The notes beneath the pieces were generated by a model. That model was given only the letters and a program-made list of their open reading frames with translations. It was not told the origin of the DNA and made no database searches. Shown here piece after piece: positions 23,770-31,863 of a stretch of DNA of 64,000 nucleotides (position 1 is the first letter of the stretch; each line of letters opens with the position of its first letter). The position numbers and the translations under genes are program-made. The stretch lies in assembly GCA_023664345.1 (NCBI GenBank), contig JAMPFQ010000014.1:48758-112757 (forward strand), given 5' to 3'. The stretch is from Lachnospiraceae bacterium (lineage in GTDB: Bacteria > Bacillota > Clostridia > Lachnospirales > Lachnospiraceae).

Positions 23770-25425
23770 ATGAGCATGAGAGGGATCGACACCCCTGTGC
23801 GGCAGAAGCGCAGGAGGGTGTTCCGGGAGGTGGCCAACCTGGCATATCATTCCACGAATTTAAAGGATGATATGGAGGCGCTTCCCTATAAGATCGTGGA
23901 CTACGAGGAAACTCAGTTTTTCGAGAGCGTCTACCGGGACAGGGCGATCGTCCGGGAGCGGATCCGGCTTGCCATGGGAATGAGCTTAAGGCCGGAGAAC
24001 AGGGAGCATCCGGGGCATCTGACCCAGGGGCTGGAGGAGAGCAATATCGCGGAGAAATATTATGAGCCGCCCCTGATGCAGGTGATCCCATCCGCCTGCA
24101 ACGCGTGCCCTGAGAATAAGTATGAGATCACAAATTCCTGCATGGGCTGTGTGGCCCATCCCTGTCAGAGCGTCTGCCCCAGGGGCGCGATCGCCATGGT
24201 GGACGGCAAATCCGTGATCGACCAGGAGAAATGTATCAAGTGCGGGAAATGTAAGGATGTCTGTCCCTATGACGCCATCTGTCACAAGGAGCGCCCCTGC
24301 AAGGCGGCCTGTGGCATCGGCGCCATCAAGTCAGACCGTTTCGGGCGGGCTTACATAGATAATGACCTGTGTGTGTCCTGCGGGCAGTGCATGGTAAGCT
24401 GTCCCTTTGGGGCCATTGCCGACAAGTCTCAGATCTTCCAGCTGATCCGCGCCCTGCAGTCGGGCAGGAAGATCATTGCCCAGGTGGCGCCGGCGTTTGT
24501 GGGGCAGTTCGGCAAAAACGTAACACCGGATATTTTTAAGACCGCGCTGAAAGAACTGGGCTTTGCGGATGTATATGAGACGGCGCTGGGCGCGGATCAG
24601 GGCTGTATGGCGGAGGCGGAGCATTATGTGAGAGAGGTTGTCACCGGCGATCAGGCCTTTGCGCTGACATCCTGCTGTCCCTCCTGGTCGGTGATGGCGA
24701 AGAACCTGTTTCCGGAGACCATCGACAAGATCAGCAACCAGCTGACCCCTATGGTGGCCACGGCCAGGATCATCAAAAAGGAGCATCCTGACGCGGAGGT
24801 GGTGTTCATCGGCCCCTGCGCCTCCAAGAAGCTGGAGGCCAGCCGCCGGACCATCCGCTCGGATGTGGATTTTGTCGTTACTTTTGAGGAACTGACGGGC
24901 ATGTTCGAGGCGAAAGGGATCCTGCTGGAAGAGATCAAAGCCATGGACGAGATGCGGGATGCCACCGCAGCCGGGCGCGGCTACGGCGTGGCGGGAGGCG
25001 TGGCAAGCGCCATCGAGGACTGCATCAATACCTACTATCCCGGCACGGAAGTGAAGATCGAGCATGCGGAAAGCCTCTCGGAATGCAGGAAGATGCTCCT
25101 GCTGGCGAAAGCCGGGAAGAAGAACGGCTGTTTGATCGAAGGGATGGCCTGTCCGGGCGGCTGTATCGCCGGAGCGGGCACTAACATTGCCATCAGCCAG
25201 GCGGCGAAAGAAGTGGCGGCCTTCAAGGCTGCGGCGGCGGAGAAAGTGCCAACAGCGCCCGAAACGGCAGACAAAGTACCTGCAATGGCGGAGAAAGCGC
25301 TTGTAACGGCAGACAAAGTACCCGCAATGACGGAGAAAGCGTCTGCAACAACAGAGCCAGCGCCTGCAACGACAGAAAAAGCTGCTGCAACAGCAGAGTC
25401 AGTGTCCGCAGCCACAGAATGCTAA
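23770..25425 (+). CDS. Monomeric [FeFe] hydrogenase
   Basis: A 551-residue iron-sulfur enzyme that makes or oxidises H2. After an N-terminal segment, residues 110-140 hold a cluster-binding cysteine set (ACNACPENKYEITNSCMGCVAHPCQSVCP), followed by two ferredoxin motifs (CIKCGKCKDVCP and CVSCGQCMVSCP). The H-cluster motifs are TSCCPSW (300-306), GPCASKK (348-354) and MACPGGC (459-465). The second motif starts GPC rather than MPC, as in the so-called group B enzymes of anaerobes. The last 60 residues are an Ala/Thr/Glu/Lys tail of degenerate repeats (EKVPTAPETADKVPAMAEKA), unusual for the family. Maturases HydE, F and G are not in the window. Confidence 0.9.
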   Translation: MSMRGIDTPVRQKRRRVFREVANLAYHSTNLKDDMEALPYKIVDYEETQFFESVYRDRAIVRERIRLAMGMSLRPENREHPGHLTQGLEESNIAEKYYEPPLMQVIPSACNACPENKYEITNSCMGCVAHPCQSVCPRGAIAMVDGKSVIDQEKCIKCGKCKDVCPYDAICHKERPCKAACGIGAIKSDRFGRAYIDNDLCVSCGQCMVSCPFGAIADKSQIFQLIRALQSGRKIIAQVAPAFVGQFGKNVTPDIFKTALKELGFADVYETALGADQGCMAEAEHYVREVVTGDQAFALTSCCPSWSVMAKNLFPETIDKISNQLTPMVATARIIKKEHPDAEVVFIGPCASKKLEASRRTIRSDVDFVVTFEELTGMFEAKGILLEEIKAMDEMRDATAAGRGYGVAGGVASAIEDCINTYYPGTEVKIEHAESLSECRKMLLLAKAGKKNGCLIEGMACPGGCIAGAGTNIAISQAAKEVAAFKAAAAEKVPTAPETADKVPAMAEKALVTADKVPAMTEKASATTEPAPATTEKAAATAESVSAATEC

Positions 25426-25483
25426 AATAATATCAGGCGTTTTCGAAAGAACCTTGCCGGACTGATAAAAGGAGGGAAAGAAT

Positions 25484-27424
25484 ATGCTGCGTCAAAAGAT
25501 GATCCTGCTGCTGGCTGGTATCCTGGTCTGCCTTTTGGCGGGCTGCGGCGAACAGGATGAAAACATGGAAAATGTTGAAACTGTGGAGACCGTGGATACC
25601 ATATCCGACAAATATACGGTAGAATCCTTTTCCATAGAGACAGGTTATAACACAGGCTATGGTCTGCCCTTGCTGGCAGGTACAAAGGTGTATTATGTGA
25701 TAGAAAATGACAGTTCTGACTATACGCTGTATTCCATGGATATAGACAGCGGTGAGACCGTCAGCAGGGCGATATCCATAGAAGGCCGCACTTTTAACCT
25801 GGTCAGCTTTGCAGCAGACCAGGAGGGAAATATCTATTATGCTTTCACCATAAAGCCGGAAAACAGTGGCGCGGCCCAATGGGACAGGTACATCATGAAG
25901 CAGAACGCGGAAGGAGAAGAAGTATACTTCCAAAGGATCACGGAAGAGATTGGATTGGCATTTCTGCAGATGTATGTGGATGAGCAGGGCAGACCTTTTT
26001 TCCGGTATGACAAGGTATATCAATTTGATGAAAACGGGAACTATCTTGGACAGGACGACTATGTATGGGACGCGGAGGAAGCGGAACGATTTCATCAGCA
26101 GGCGGCGGGCCTTGAAAAATTTGGGATCCGCAGAGACCGGGTGCGGGATATTGTTTTTATGGAGGACGGAAGGATAGCGGTGCTGGCTTCCCAGGGCGAA
26201 GCGGGCAGTTATGAGCTTTTTGTGCTGACTCTGTCGGAGACTTCCGTGAACGCGGATAAGACAGAACTTGTGCTGGGAGTTTTGCAGGTCAATGACCGGA
26301 TGCGCTCCCTGGTGGCGGATTTTAACAAGAGCAGGGAAGATATCTATGTGACCATCCGGGAATATCAGCCTTCTGGCAGTTCCAGGACTTCGGAGGAGGC
26401 GGTTTCCGTTCTGATGGGAGATTTCCTGTCGGGAGACGGCCCCGACCTGATCGCTCTCAGCCCCGGAGAAAACCATGCGGCGCTGGCGGAGCAGGGAATC
26501 CTGGAGAATCTGCAGCCCTATGTGGATCAGAGCAGTGTCATCCGTCAGGAGGATTTCCTGCCCAACGTATGGGAACTGGGCAGGCAGGGAGATTTATTGT
26601 ATGCGGTTCCCCTGCGGTTTGCCCTGCAGACACTGGCAGGAAAGGCTGGCCTGCTTGGAGAGCGGGATGTGTGGACGGTGGAGGAACTGATGGCCTTGGC
26701 GGCGGAATACCCGGAGAGCCTGCTTGTGGATCCTTTGTCTTCCGATGCTGTGTTCTCCCTGTGCTGTAATTTTCAGGCGGAGGCCTTTATTGACAGGGAG
26801 GCGGCGGAATGTGATTTTGACCAGCCCCTGTTTTATGAAATGCTGGAATTTGCAGGCAGTTTTGCTCCGGATGGGAGGCCGGATTCTGTTTCGGATCCAT
26901 TGAAGTATCAGGATGGATCGGTGCTGCTGATGGAAGCGGAACTGTACAATGCGCTATCCTTTCTGGTGTTATATCAGGAATTTGGCACGACGGAACTGGA
27001 TCTTGTGGGTTATCCCACAGGCGATGGTTCGCCGGGGCATATCCTTTCACAGAGCGGCGATATGTATGGGATCTCTTCCCGCTCGGAGCACAAGCAGGAG
27101 GCATGGGAATTTGTGGAGTATCATGTCCGGTGGGAGGGAGAGAATACCCGGATGGTGTTCGGGTTCCCGGCGGACCGCGGACGGCTGGAGCAGTATTTTG
27201 CGGCCCAGGCGGACGCTATGGGATTAGACAGCCAACAGGCGGAGGAACTGGGAGAAGAGGTGCTGCGTGTGGCGGAGGAAGCAGTGAAGGAGACCGGCTG
27301 GGGAGAGGAGACGGCGATCCTGCTTGAGGAGGTAGCCGCATATTTCAGTGGGCAAAAGTCAGTGGAGGATACGGTGGATGCCATTCAGAACAGGGTGGGG
27401 CTTTATCTGAAAGAAAGGCAGTAG
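25484..27424 (+). CDS. Lipoprotein: propeller-like domain fused to ABC solute-binding domain
   Basis: A 646-residue lipoprotein (LVCLLAGC lipobox, Cys about residue 21). Residues 40-260 have repeated short strands (VYYVIENDSSDYTLYSMDIDSGETV, NIYYAFTIKP, GRIAVLASQGEAGSYELFVLTL), suggesting a beta-propeller. From about residue 265 a family-1-type extracellular solute-binding protein follows (LVADFNKSREDIYVTIREYQPS, GDGPDLIALSPGENHAALAEQGILENLQPYVDQS, LYAVPLRFALQTLAGKAGL, and at the end EAWEFVEYHV). AAAGGAGGG precedes the ATG. No permease genes are adjacent, so it may be a sensor or serve a distant sugar transporter. Confidence 0.75.
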   Translation: MLRQKMILLLAGILVCLLAGCGEQDENMENVETVETVDTISDKYTVESFSIETGYNTGYGLPLLAGTKVYYVIENDSSDYTLYSMDIDSGETVSRAISIEGRTFNLVSFAADQEGNIYYAFTIKPENSGAAQWDRYIMKQNAEGEEVYFQRITEEIGLAFLQMYVDEQGRPFFRYDKVYQFDENGNYLGQDDYVWDAEEAERFHQQAAGLEKFGIRRDRVRDIVFMEDGRIAVLASQGEAGSYELFVLTLSETSVNADKTELVLGVLQVNDRMRSLVADFNKSREDIYVTIREYQPSGSSRTSEEAVSVLMGDFLSGDGPDLIALSPGENHAALAEQGILENLQPYVDQSSVIRQEDFLPNVWELGRQGDLLYAVPLRFALQTLAGKAGLLGERDVWTVEELMALAAEYPESLLVDPLSSDAVFSLCCNFQAEAFIDREAAECDFDQPLFYEMLEFAGSFAPDGRPDSVSDPLKYQDGSVLLMEAELYNALSFLVLYQEFGTTELDLVGYPTGDGSPGHILSQSGDMYGISSRSEHKQEAWEFVEYHVRWEGENTRMVFGFPADRGRLEQYFAAQADAMGLDSQQAEELGEEVLRVAEEAVKETGWGEETAILLEEVAAYFSGQKSVEDTVDAIQNRVGLYLKERQ

Positions 27425-27605
27425 GTATTTGCTGAATGCTGGCTAAGATCGGCAAAGTGACTACATACTTGCAGAAATTGTACTTTTAAATGGAAAAATT
27501 CTGAAAATACACGTCATTTTGAGAGAAATCTTTCATAATGTGTAAAAGTTTAACCCTGAACAGGTCGGGTGGCTTGCAGGCAAAGGGACGGTAGGAGCAT
27601 TCATA

Positions 27606-28019
27606 ATGAATAAAATAATGAATACAGAAGAATTATTAGAGCATGTGCTTGGACATCCGATTCGTAAGGAGAGAAGAGTGCCGGGCACATACCTTGTTGA
27701 AGGTCGGGAATTTCGTTATGTTTCTAATAAAAGTCAGGTTAATTTCGATAAACTTTTTCACGAGTTATTTAATGTTCCGCCCAAGATTCCTCAGAAGGGA
27801 GGAGCTTTGGTTGAAGGATGTAAGATCACTTTGCCAAATGGTGACATATTTGAGGCGGTTTCTTATAAAGGGGATATTGAAGGGTGGCGGCAGCAGTTTG
27901 AACAGGGAGCTAAGGCGTTAAATGAAGAGCTGGCTGGAATTGATATTGACACGGATTCCATTGTGTTGAATGATACGCGGTCGTTTCCTTTAACGGAGTG
28001 TATGGTTGAGTTTTACTAA
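27606..28019 (+). CDS. AT-rich hypothetical protein
   Basis: A 137-residue protein, not recognised. It is soluble and mixed in charge: ELLEHVLGHPIRKERRVPGTYLVEGREFRYVSN, then GGALVEGCKITLPNGDIFEAVSYKGD and a helical stretch GWRQQFEQGAKALNEELAGI. Base composition is clearly more AT-rich than the hydrogenase and gltX on either side, which suggests acquisition. The upstream gap contains a 24-base fragment (27568-27591) also present at 63969-63987. GGACGGTAGGAG precedes the ATG. Toxin-like or immunity roles are conceivable but nothing in the sequence shows one. Confidence 0.6.
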   Translation: MNKIMNTEELLEHVLGHPIRKERRVPGTYLVEGREFRYVSNKSQVNFDKLFHELFNVPPKIPQKGGALVEGCKITLPNGDIFEAVSYKGDIEGWRQQFEQGAKALNEELAGIDIDTDSIVLNDTRSFPLTECMVEFY

Positions 28020-28041
28020 GCAAATTCTTTTATTATCTGTT

Positions 28042-28131
28042 GCACTTTCCCGAAAAAGGGAATAGAATAAATACACTGTTGGATAAAAATGCGTATCCAA
28101 CATTTTGTGAAAGTGCGCGCCGCAACGCGCA
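28042..28131 (+). other. Structured leader of gltX
   Basis: GCACTTT (28042-28048) pairs with AAAGTGC (28110-28116) and encloses two hairpins, CCC/GGG around GAAAAA (28049-28060) and GTTGGATA/TATCCAAC (28078-28101). A further stem, TGCGCG/CGCGCA (28114-28131), overlaps the outer stem, so the two cannot form together. No T-box sequence is present. Confidence 0.5.
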
Positions 28132-28145
28132 GATGGGTACAAACA

Positions 28146-29606
28146 ATGAAGATCAGGACAAGGTACGCGCCCAGCCCCACCGGGAAGATGCATGTGGGGA
28201 ATTTAAGGTCCGCGTTATATGAATTTTTGATCGCAAAACACGAGGGCGGCGACTTTATGCTGCGCATTGAGGATACCGACCAGGAACGGTTTGTGGAGGG
28301 CGCCACGGAGATGATCTACCGCACCCTGGAAAGGACGGGCATACGCCATGACGAAGGCCCCGACAAGGACGGCGGATACGGCCCCTATGTCCAGAGCGAG
28401 CGCATGAAGACCGGCATCTATATGAAATATGCCAAAGAACTGATCGAGAAAGGGGAGGCATATTACTGCTTCTGCGACAAGGAGCGTCTTGCCGGCCTGA
28501 AGACGGAAGTGGTGGAGGGGAAAGAAATCTCCGTGTATGACAAGCACTGTCTGTCCCTCTCCAGGGAAGAGATTGAGGCGAACCTGGCGGCGGGAAAGCC
28601 CTTTGTCATCAGGCAGAATATTCCCAACGAAGGGACGACCACCTTTCACGATGAACTTTACGGGGACATTACCGTGGAGAACGCTGAACTGGACGATATG
28701 ATCCTGATCAAGTCGGACGGCTATCCCACTTACAATTTTGCCAATGTGGTGGACGATCATACCATGAACATCACCCATGTGGTAAGGGGAAACGAGTATC
28801 TGTCCTCCTCCCCCAAGTACCAGCGGCTGTATGACGCTTTCGGCTGGCAGAGCCCGGTGTATGTGCATCTGCCGCTGATCACCGATGAAAATCACAAGAA
28901 GCTGGCAAAGAGAAGCGAGAACGGTTCCTATATCTTTGAAGAGATGGTGGAACAGGGGCTCCTGTCGGAGGCCATCGTCAACTATATCGCGCTGCTGGGA
29001 TGGAGCCCGGAGGATAACCAGGAGATCTTCTCCCTGGAGGAACTGATTGAGAAATTTGATTACCACAGGATCAGCAAGTCCCCCGCAGTGTTCGACCCGG
29101 TCAAGCTTCGCTGGATGAACGGCGAATATATCAAGGCCATGGATTTCGACCGGTTTTATGAGATGGCGGAGCCTTACCTGAAAGAAGTGCTGAAAAAGGA
29201 TTTCGACCTGAGAAAGATCGCCAACATGGTAAAGACCCGCATCGAGGTATTCCCCGATATTGCGGAGCATGTGGACTTTTTCGAGGAATTGCCGGAGTAT
29301 GACGTGGCAATGTACACCCATAAGAAGATGAAGACGGACAGGGCTTCCTCCCTGGAGGTATTGAAAGAGGTTCTGCCCATCCTGGAGGAGCAGTCGGACT
29401 ACAGTAATGACGGGCTGTATCAGAGGCTGCTGCAATACGTTGAGGAAAAGGGCTGTAAGAACGGATATGTGATGTGGCCCATCCGTACCGCGGTTTCCGG
29501 CAAGCAGATGACCCCCGCGGGCGCCACCGAGATCATGGAGGTGCTTGGCAGGGAGGAAAGCCTGCGGAGGATCCGGAAAGGGATCGAGATGCTGGAAAAT
29601 GACTGA
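28146..29606 (+). CDS. gltX: Glutamate-tRNA ligase
   Basis: A 486-residue class I aminoacyl-tRNA synthetase charging tRNA-Glu (and probably tRNA-Gln, as is usual in Clostridia with GatCAB). It shows [28 protein letters not shown], with HVGN as the HIGH motif, [50 protein letters not shown], and KRSEN in place of KMSKS. The C-terminal anticodon-binding part is present ([26 protein letters not shown]). The start is the ATG at 28146, which begins the conserved block; the frame is open further upstream. A structured leader precedes it. The stop overlaps the next gene by eight bases. Confidence 0.95.
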   Translation: MKIRTRYAPSPTGKMHVGNLRSALYEFLIAKHEGGDFMLRIEDTDQERFVEGATEMIYRTLERTGIRHDEGPDKDGGYGPYVQSERMKTGIYMKYAKELIEKGEAYYCFCDKERLAGLKTEVVEGKEISVYDKHCLSLSREEIEANLAAGKPFVIRQNIPNEGTTTFHDELYGDITVENAELDDMILIKSDGYPTYNFANVVDDHTMNITHVVRGNEYLSSSPKYQRLYDAFGWQSPVYVHLPLITDENHKKLAKRSENGSYIFEEMVEQGLLSEAIVNYIALLGWSPEDNQEIFSLEELIEKFDYHRISKSPAVFDPVKLRWMNGEYIKAMDFDRFYEMAEPYLKEVLKKDFDLRKIANMVKTRIEVFPDIAEHVDFFEELPEYDVAMYTHKKMKTDRASSLEVLKEVLPILEEQSDYSNDGLYQRLLQYVEEKGCKNGYVMWPIRTAVSGKQMTPAGATEIMEVLGREESLRRIRKGIEMLEND

Positions 29607-31572
29607 TCTGTCTAAAATGAACGAAGCACAGCGGCTTGCTGTGACCCACGGAGAGGGGCCTTTGCTGTTACTGGCGGGCCCCGGCTCCGGCAAGACTTTC
29701 ACCATCACTCAACGTATCCTCTATTTACTGGAGCGGGGCACGCCCCCGGAACGGATCCTTGTGATCACTTTCACAAAGGATGCCGCGGCTTCCATGCAGC
29801 GGCGTTTCCGGCAGCTTTCCCCTGCCAGCCTTCCCGTCAATTTCGGAACCTTTCATTCCGTGTTCTACCATATGTTAAAAGAGTCCGGCTGCATCAGGAC
29901 GGAACATCCCTTAAACCAATCCCAGAAGAAAAAGATATTGCTGCCCATATTGAAAGAGGTGTCGGAGGAGGCCTTTCAAGACCTTTTGCAGGAGGATGCC
30001 GCGGCCATCCTGAACGCCATGAGTTTCTATAAAAATACCCTGTCCCTGGAAAAAGCGGCCCAAAAGGCGCCGAAAGAATGGCAGTCAGCTTTTCCGGAGA
30101 TTTTAAAACGGTATGAGGCGGCAAGGGGGAAGCTGGGAGCCGTGGATTTCGATGATATGGTCTGTGAGTGCAGGAAAATGCTTGCGGAACAGCCCCGCAG
30201 GCGGCAGTACTGGCAGAACCGCTTCGACCATATCCTGATGGATGAATTCCAGGACATCAATCCGATCCAGTATGAGACCATCAGACTGCTGGCGAAGCCG
30301 CCCTATGATCTCTTTGCGGTGGGGGACGATGACCAGGCGATCTACGGATTCCGTGGGGCGCAGCCGAAGTGTCTGAAGAAGTTTCAGGAGGATTTTAATG
30401 CAAGACAGCTGTTATTGAATGTGAATTACCGAAGCTGCGGGGAGATCATCGCCGCGTCCGGGAAAGTGATCGGGGAAAATAAGAACCGCTTTCCAAAAGA
30501 CCTGTGCCCTGCGGATCGTGATGAATCGCCAGCATCCCCTCCCGTGGCCATACAGGCCTTTCCCGACAGAGACAGCCAGTATGCATACCTGTTGCGCCGC
30601 CTGGAGGAATCTCCTTACCGTCAGAGCCGCGCCGTCCTGTTCCGCACCAACATCATGATGCAGGGCGTTGCAGCCAGGCTGCGCAGGGCAGGAATCCCCT
30701 ATATCATGAAAGAAAAGGTCCGGAGTATTTATGAACACTTTATCGTCAGGGACATTGTCTCTTACCTCCTTCTGGCGCAGGGGGAGTGGAGCCGGGAGAG
30801 GTTTTTGTACATCTGCAACAGGCCGTCCCGGTATATCAGCCGGGAAGCGGTGGCAAACGGGGATTCCTTTCGGCAGATCAGGGCATATTACGCCAGTGCG
30901 CCGAGACAGCGTGCCGCTCTGGAACTGCTCGAAAAGCAGCTGCAGTATATCGGCAGGGCATCCCTTAAGGCGGCGGTGGCGTATATCTGCAAGGCTGTGG
31001 GGTATGAGCGATATTTAAAGGAGCAGTCCAAGGGACATCCCGACAGGCAGCTGGAGTGGCAGGAAATGCTGGAATGGGTCAGGGCGGATGCGGGAAGGTT
31101 CGAGACGGCAAAAGACTGGCTGGCGGCCCAGGAGGAATACAACGGCTCCCTGGATCGTTCAGATAGGCAGGCAGACGATCCCGCGTCCAAGGAGGCGGTC
31201 AGGCTGATGACGGTTCACGGCTCCAAAGGGCTGGAATTTGACCATGTGCTGATACCGGACTGCAACGAGAGAGTGTTTCCCCATGGGAAGATGCCGGACG
31301 AGGAGGCCTGCGAGGAGGAGAGGCGGATCTTCTATGTGGCGATGACCAGAGCGGCAAAAAGTCTGGAACTCCTGTATCTCAATGATGAGGATACAGGCTC
31401 CAGACTTCCCTCCAGGTTTTTAAATCCGCTGCTTCATTCTTCCACAAGCTCGTCAAATTCGCAGTTGTCCAGATATTCATCGAAAGCATCCGCCACTTTC
31501 TCGTATTCATCATCATCCTCGATGAAATCCAGCACAGGTTCCTCATTGGGATCGTCCGGGTTCTCGCTGTAA
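29599..31572 (+). CDS. UvrD/PcrA-type ATP-dependent DNA helicase
   Basis: A 657-residue superfamily 1A helicase. Motifs in order: Q motif ([18 protein letters not shown]), Walker A ([16 protein letters not shown]), motif Ia ([16 protein letters not shown]), Walker B ([15 protein letters not shown]), motif III ([16 protein letters not shown]), motif IV (LLNVNYRSC), motif V ([18 protein letters not shown]) and motif VI ([19 protein letters not shown]). It is shorter than full UvrD. The ATG overlaps the gltX stop (ATGACTGA), so translation is probably coupled. The last 46 residues (from 31434) are Ser-rich and encoded antisense to the end of the DUF1292 gene; this tail is not part of the usual fold. 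Confidence 0.9.
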   Translation: MTDLSKMNEAQRLAVTHGEGPLLLLAGPGSGKTFTITQRILYLLERGTPPERILVITFTKDAAASMQRRFRQLSPASLPVNFGTFHSVFYHMLKESGCIRTEHPLNQSQKKKILLPILKEVSEEAFQDLLQEDAAAILNAMSFYKNTLSLEKAAQKAPKEWQSAFPEILKRYEAARGKLGAVDFDDMVCECRKMLAEQPRRRQYWQNRFDHILMDEFQDINPIQYETIRLLAKPPYDLFAVGDDDQAIYGFRGAQPKCLKKFQEDFNARQLLLNVNYRSCGEIIAASGKVIGENKNRFPKDLCPADRDESPASPPVAIQAFPDRDSQYAYLLRRLEESPYRQSRAVLFRTNIMMQGVAARLRRAGIPYIMKEKVRSIYEHFIVRDIVSYLLLAQGEWSRERFLYICNRPSRYISREAVANGDSFRQIRAYYASAPRQRAALELLEKQLQYIGRASLKAAVAYICKAVGYERYLKEQSKGHPDRQLEWQEMLEWVRADAGRFETAKDWLAAQEEYNGSLDRSDRQADDPASKEAVRLMTVHGSKGLEFDHVLIPDCNERVFPHGKMPDEEACEEERRIFYVAMTRAAKSLELLYLNDEDTGSRLPSRFLNPLLHSSTSSSNSQLSRYSSKASATFSYSSSSSMKSSTGSSLGSSGFSL

Positions 31573-31751
31573 GCGTAGAACCAGACTTCACCGTCCTCAT
31601 TTTCCCCGTTTTCGTTCAGGGGGAGAAGGGCGATGTAATCTTTTTTCTCCACGGTCATTATGGTGATGACCGCGCAGTTGATTACTTTGCCGTTGTCCAG
31701 TTCCAGTTCCACGGTCATTTCTTCATCGTCTTGCTCATTTTGCTTTGCCAT
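31434..31751 (-). CDS. DUF1292 family protein
   Basis: A 105-residue acidic protein (NEQDDEEMTVELELDNGKVINCAVITIMTVEKKDYIALLPLN, then [41 protein letters not shown]). This is the DUF1292 (YrzB-like) pattern, usually a small protein near alanyl-tRNA synthetase or Holliday junction genes, of unknown role. GGAGG lies seven bases before the ATG at 31751. The gene converges on the helicase gene and overlaps its last 139 bases. Its promoter overlaps the divergent promoter of the next plus-strand gene. Confidence 0.85.
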   Translation of the reverse strand: MAKQNEQDDEEMTVELELDNGKVINCAVITIMTVEKKDYIALLPLNENGENEDGEVWFYAYSENPDDPNEEPVLDFIEDDDEYEKVADAFDEYLDNCEFDELVEE

Positions 31752-31793
31752 ATGCATCCTCCATCATGTAATACGTTTTTCACTACAGTTTTA

Positions 31794-31822
31794 AGTATAA
31801 TATCTTGTGATTTTTCCTGCAA
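31794..31822 (-). promoter_or_regulatory. Promoter of the DUF1292 gene
   Basis: On the minus strand TTGCAG, 17 bases, TATACT. It overlaps the plus-strand promoter at 31805-31833, so the two divergent genes may compete for polymerase. Confidence 0.6.
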
Positions 31823-31833
31823 TACATTATAAT
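31805..31833 (+). promoter_or_regulatory. Promoter of the GlgX-like gene
   Basis: TTGTGA (31805-31810), 17 bases, TATAAT (31828-31833), about 30 bases before the start codon of the GlgX-like gene. Confidence 0.6.
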
Positions 31834-31863
31834 AAAAATATCTGGAGAGAAAGGCAGGATATT

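Noticed and set aside
28020-28145. T-box riboswitch before gltX
   Set aside because: The conserved AGGGTGGNACCGCG sequence is absent.
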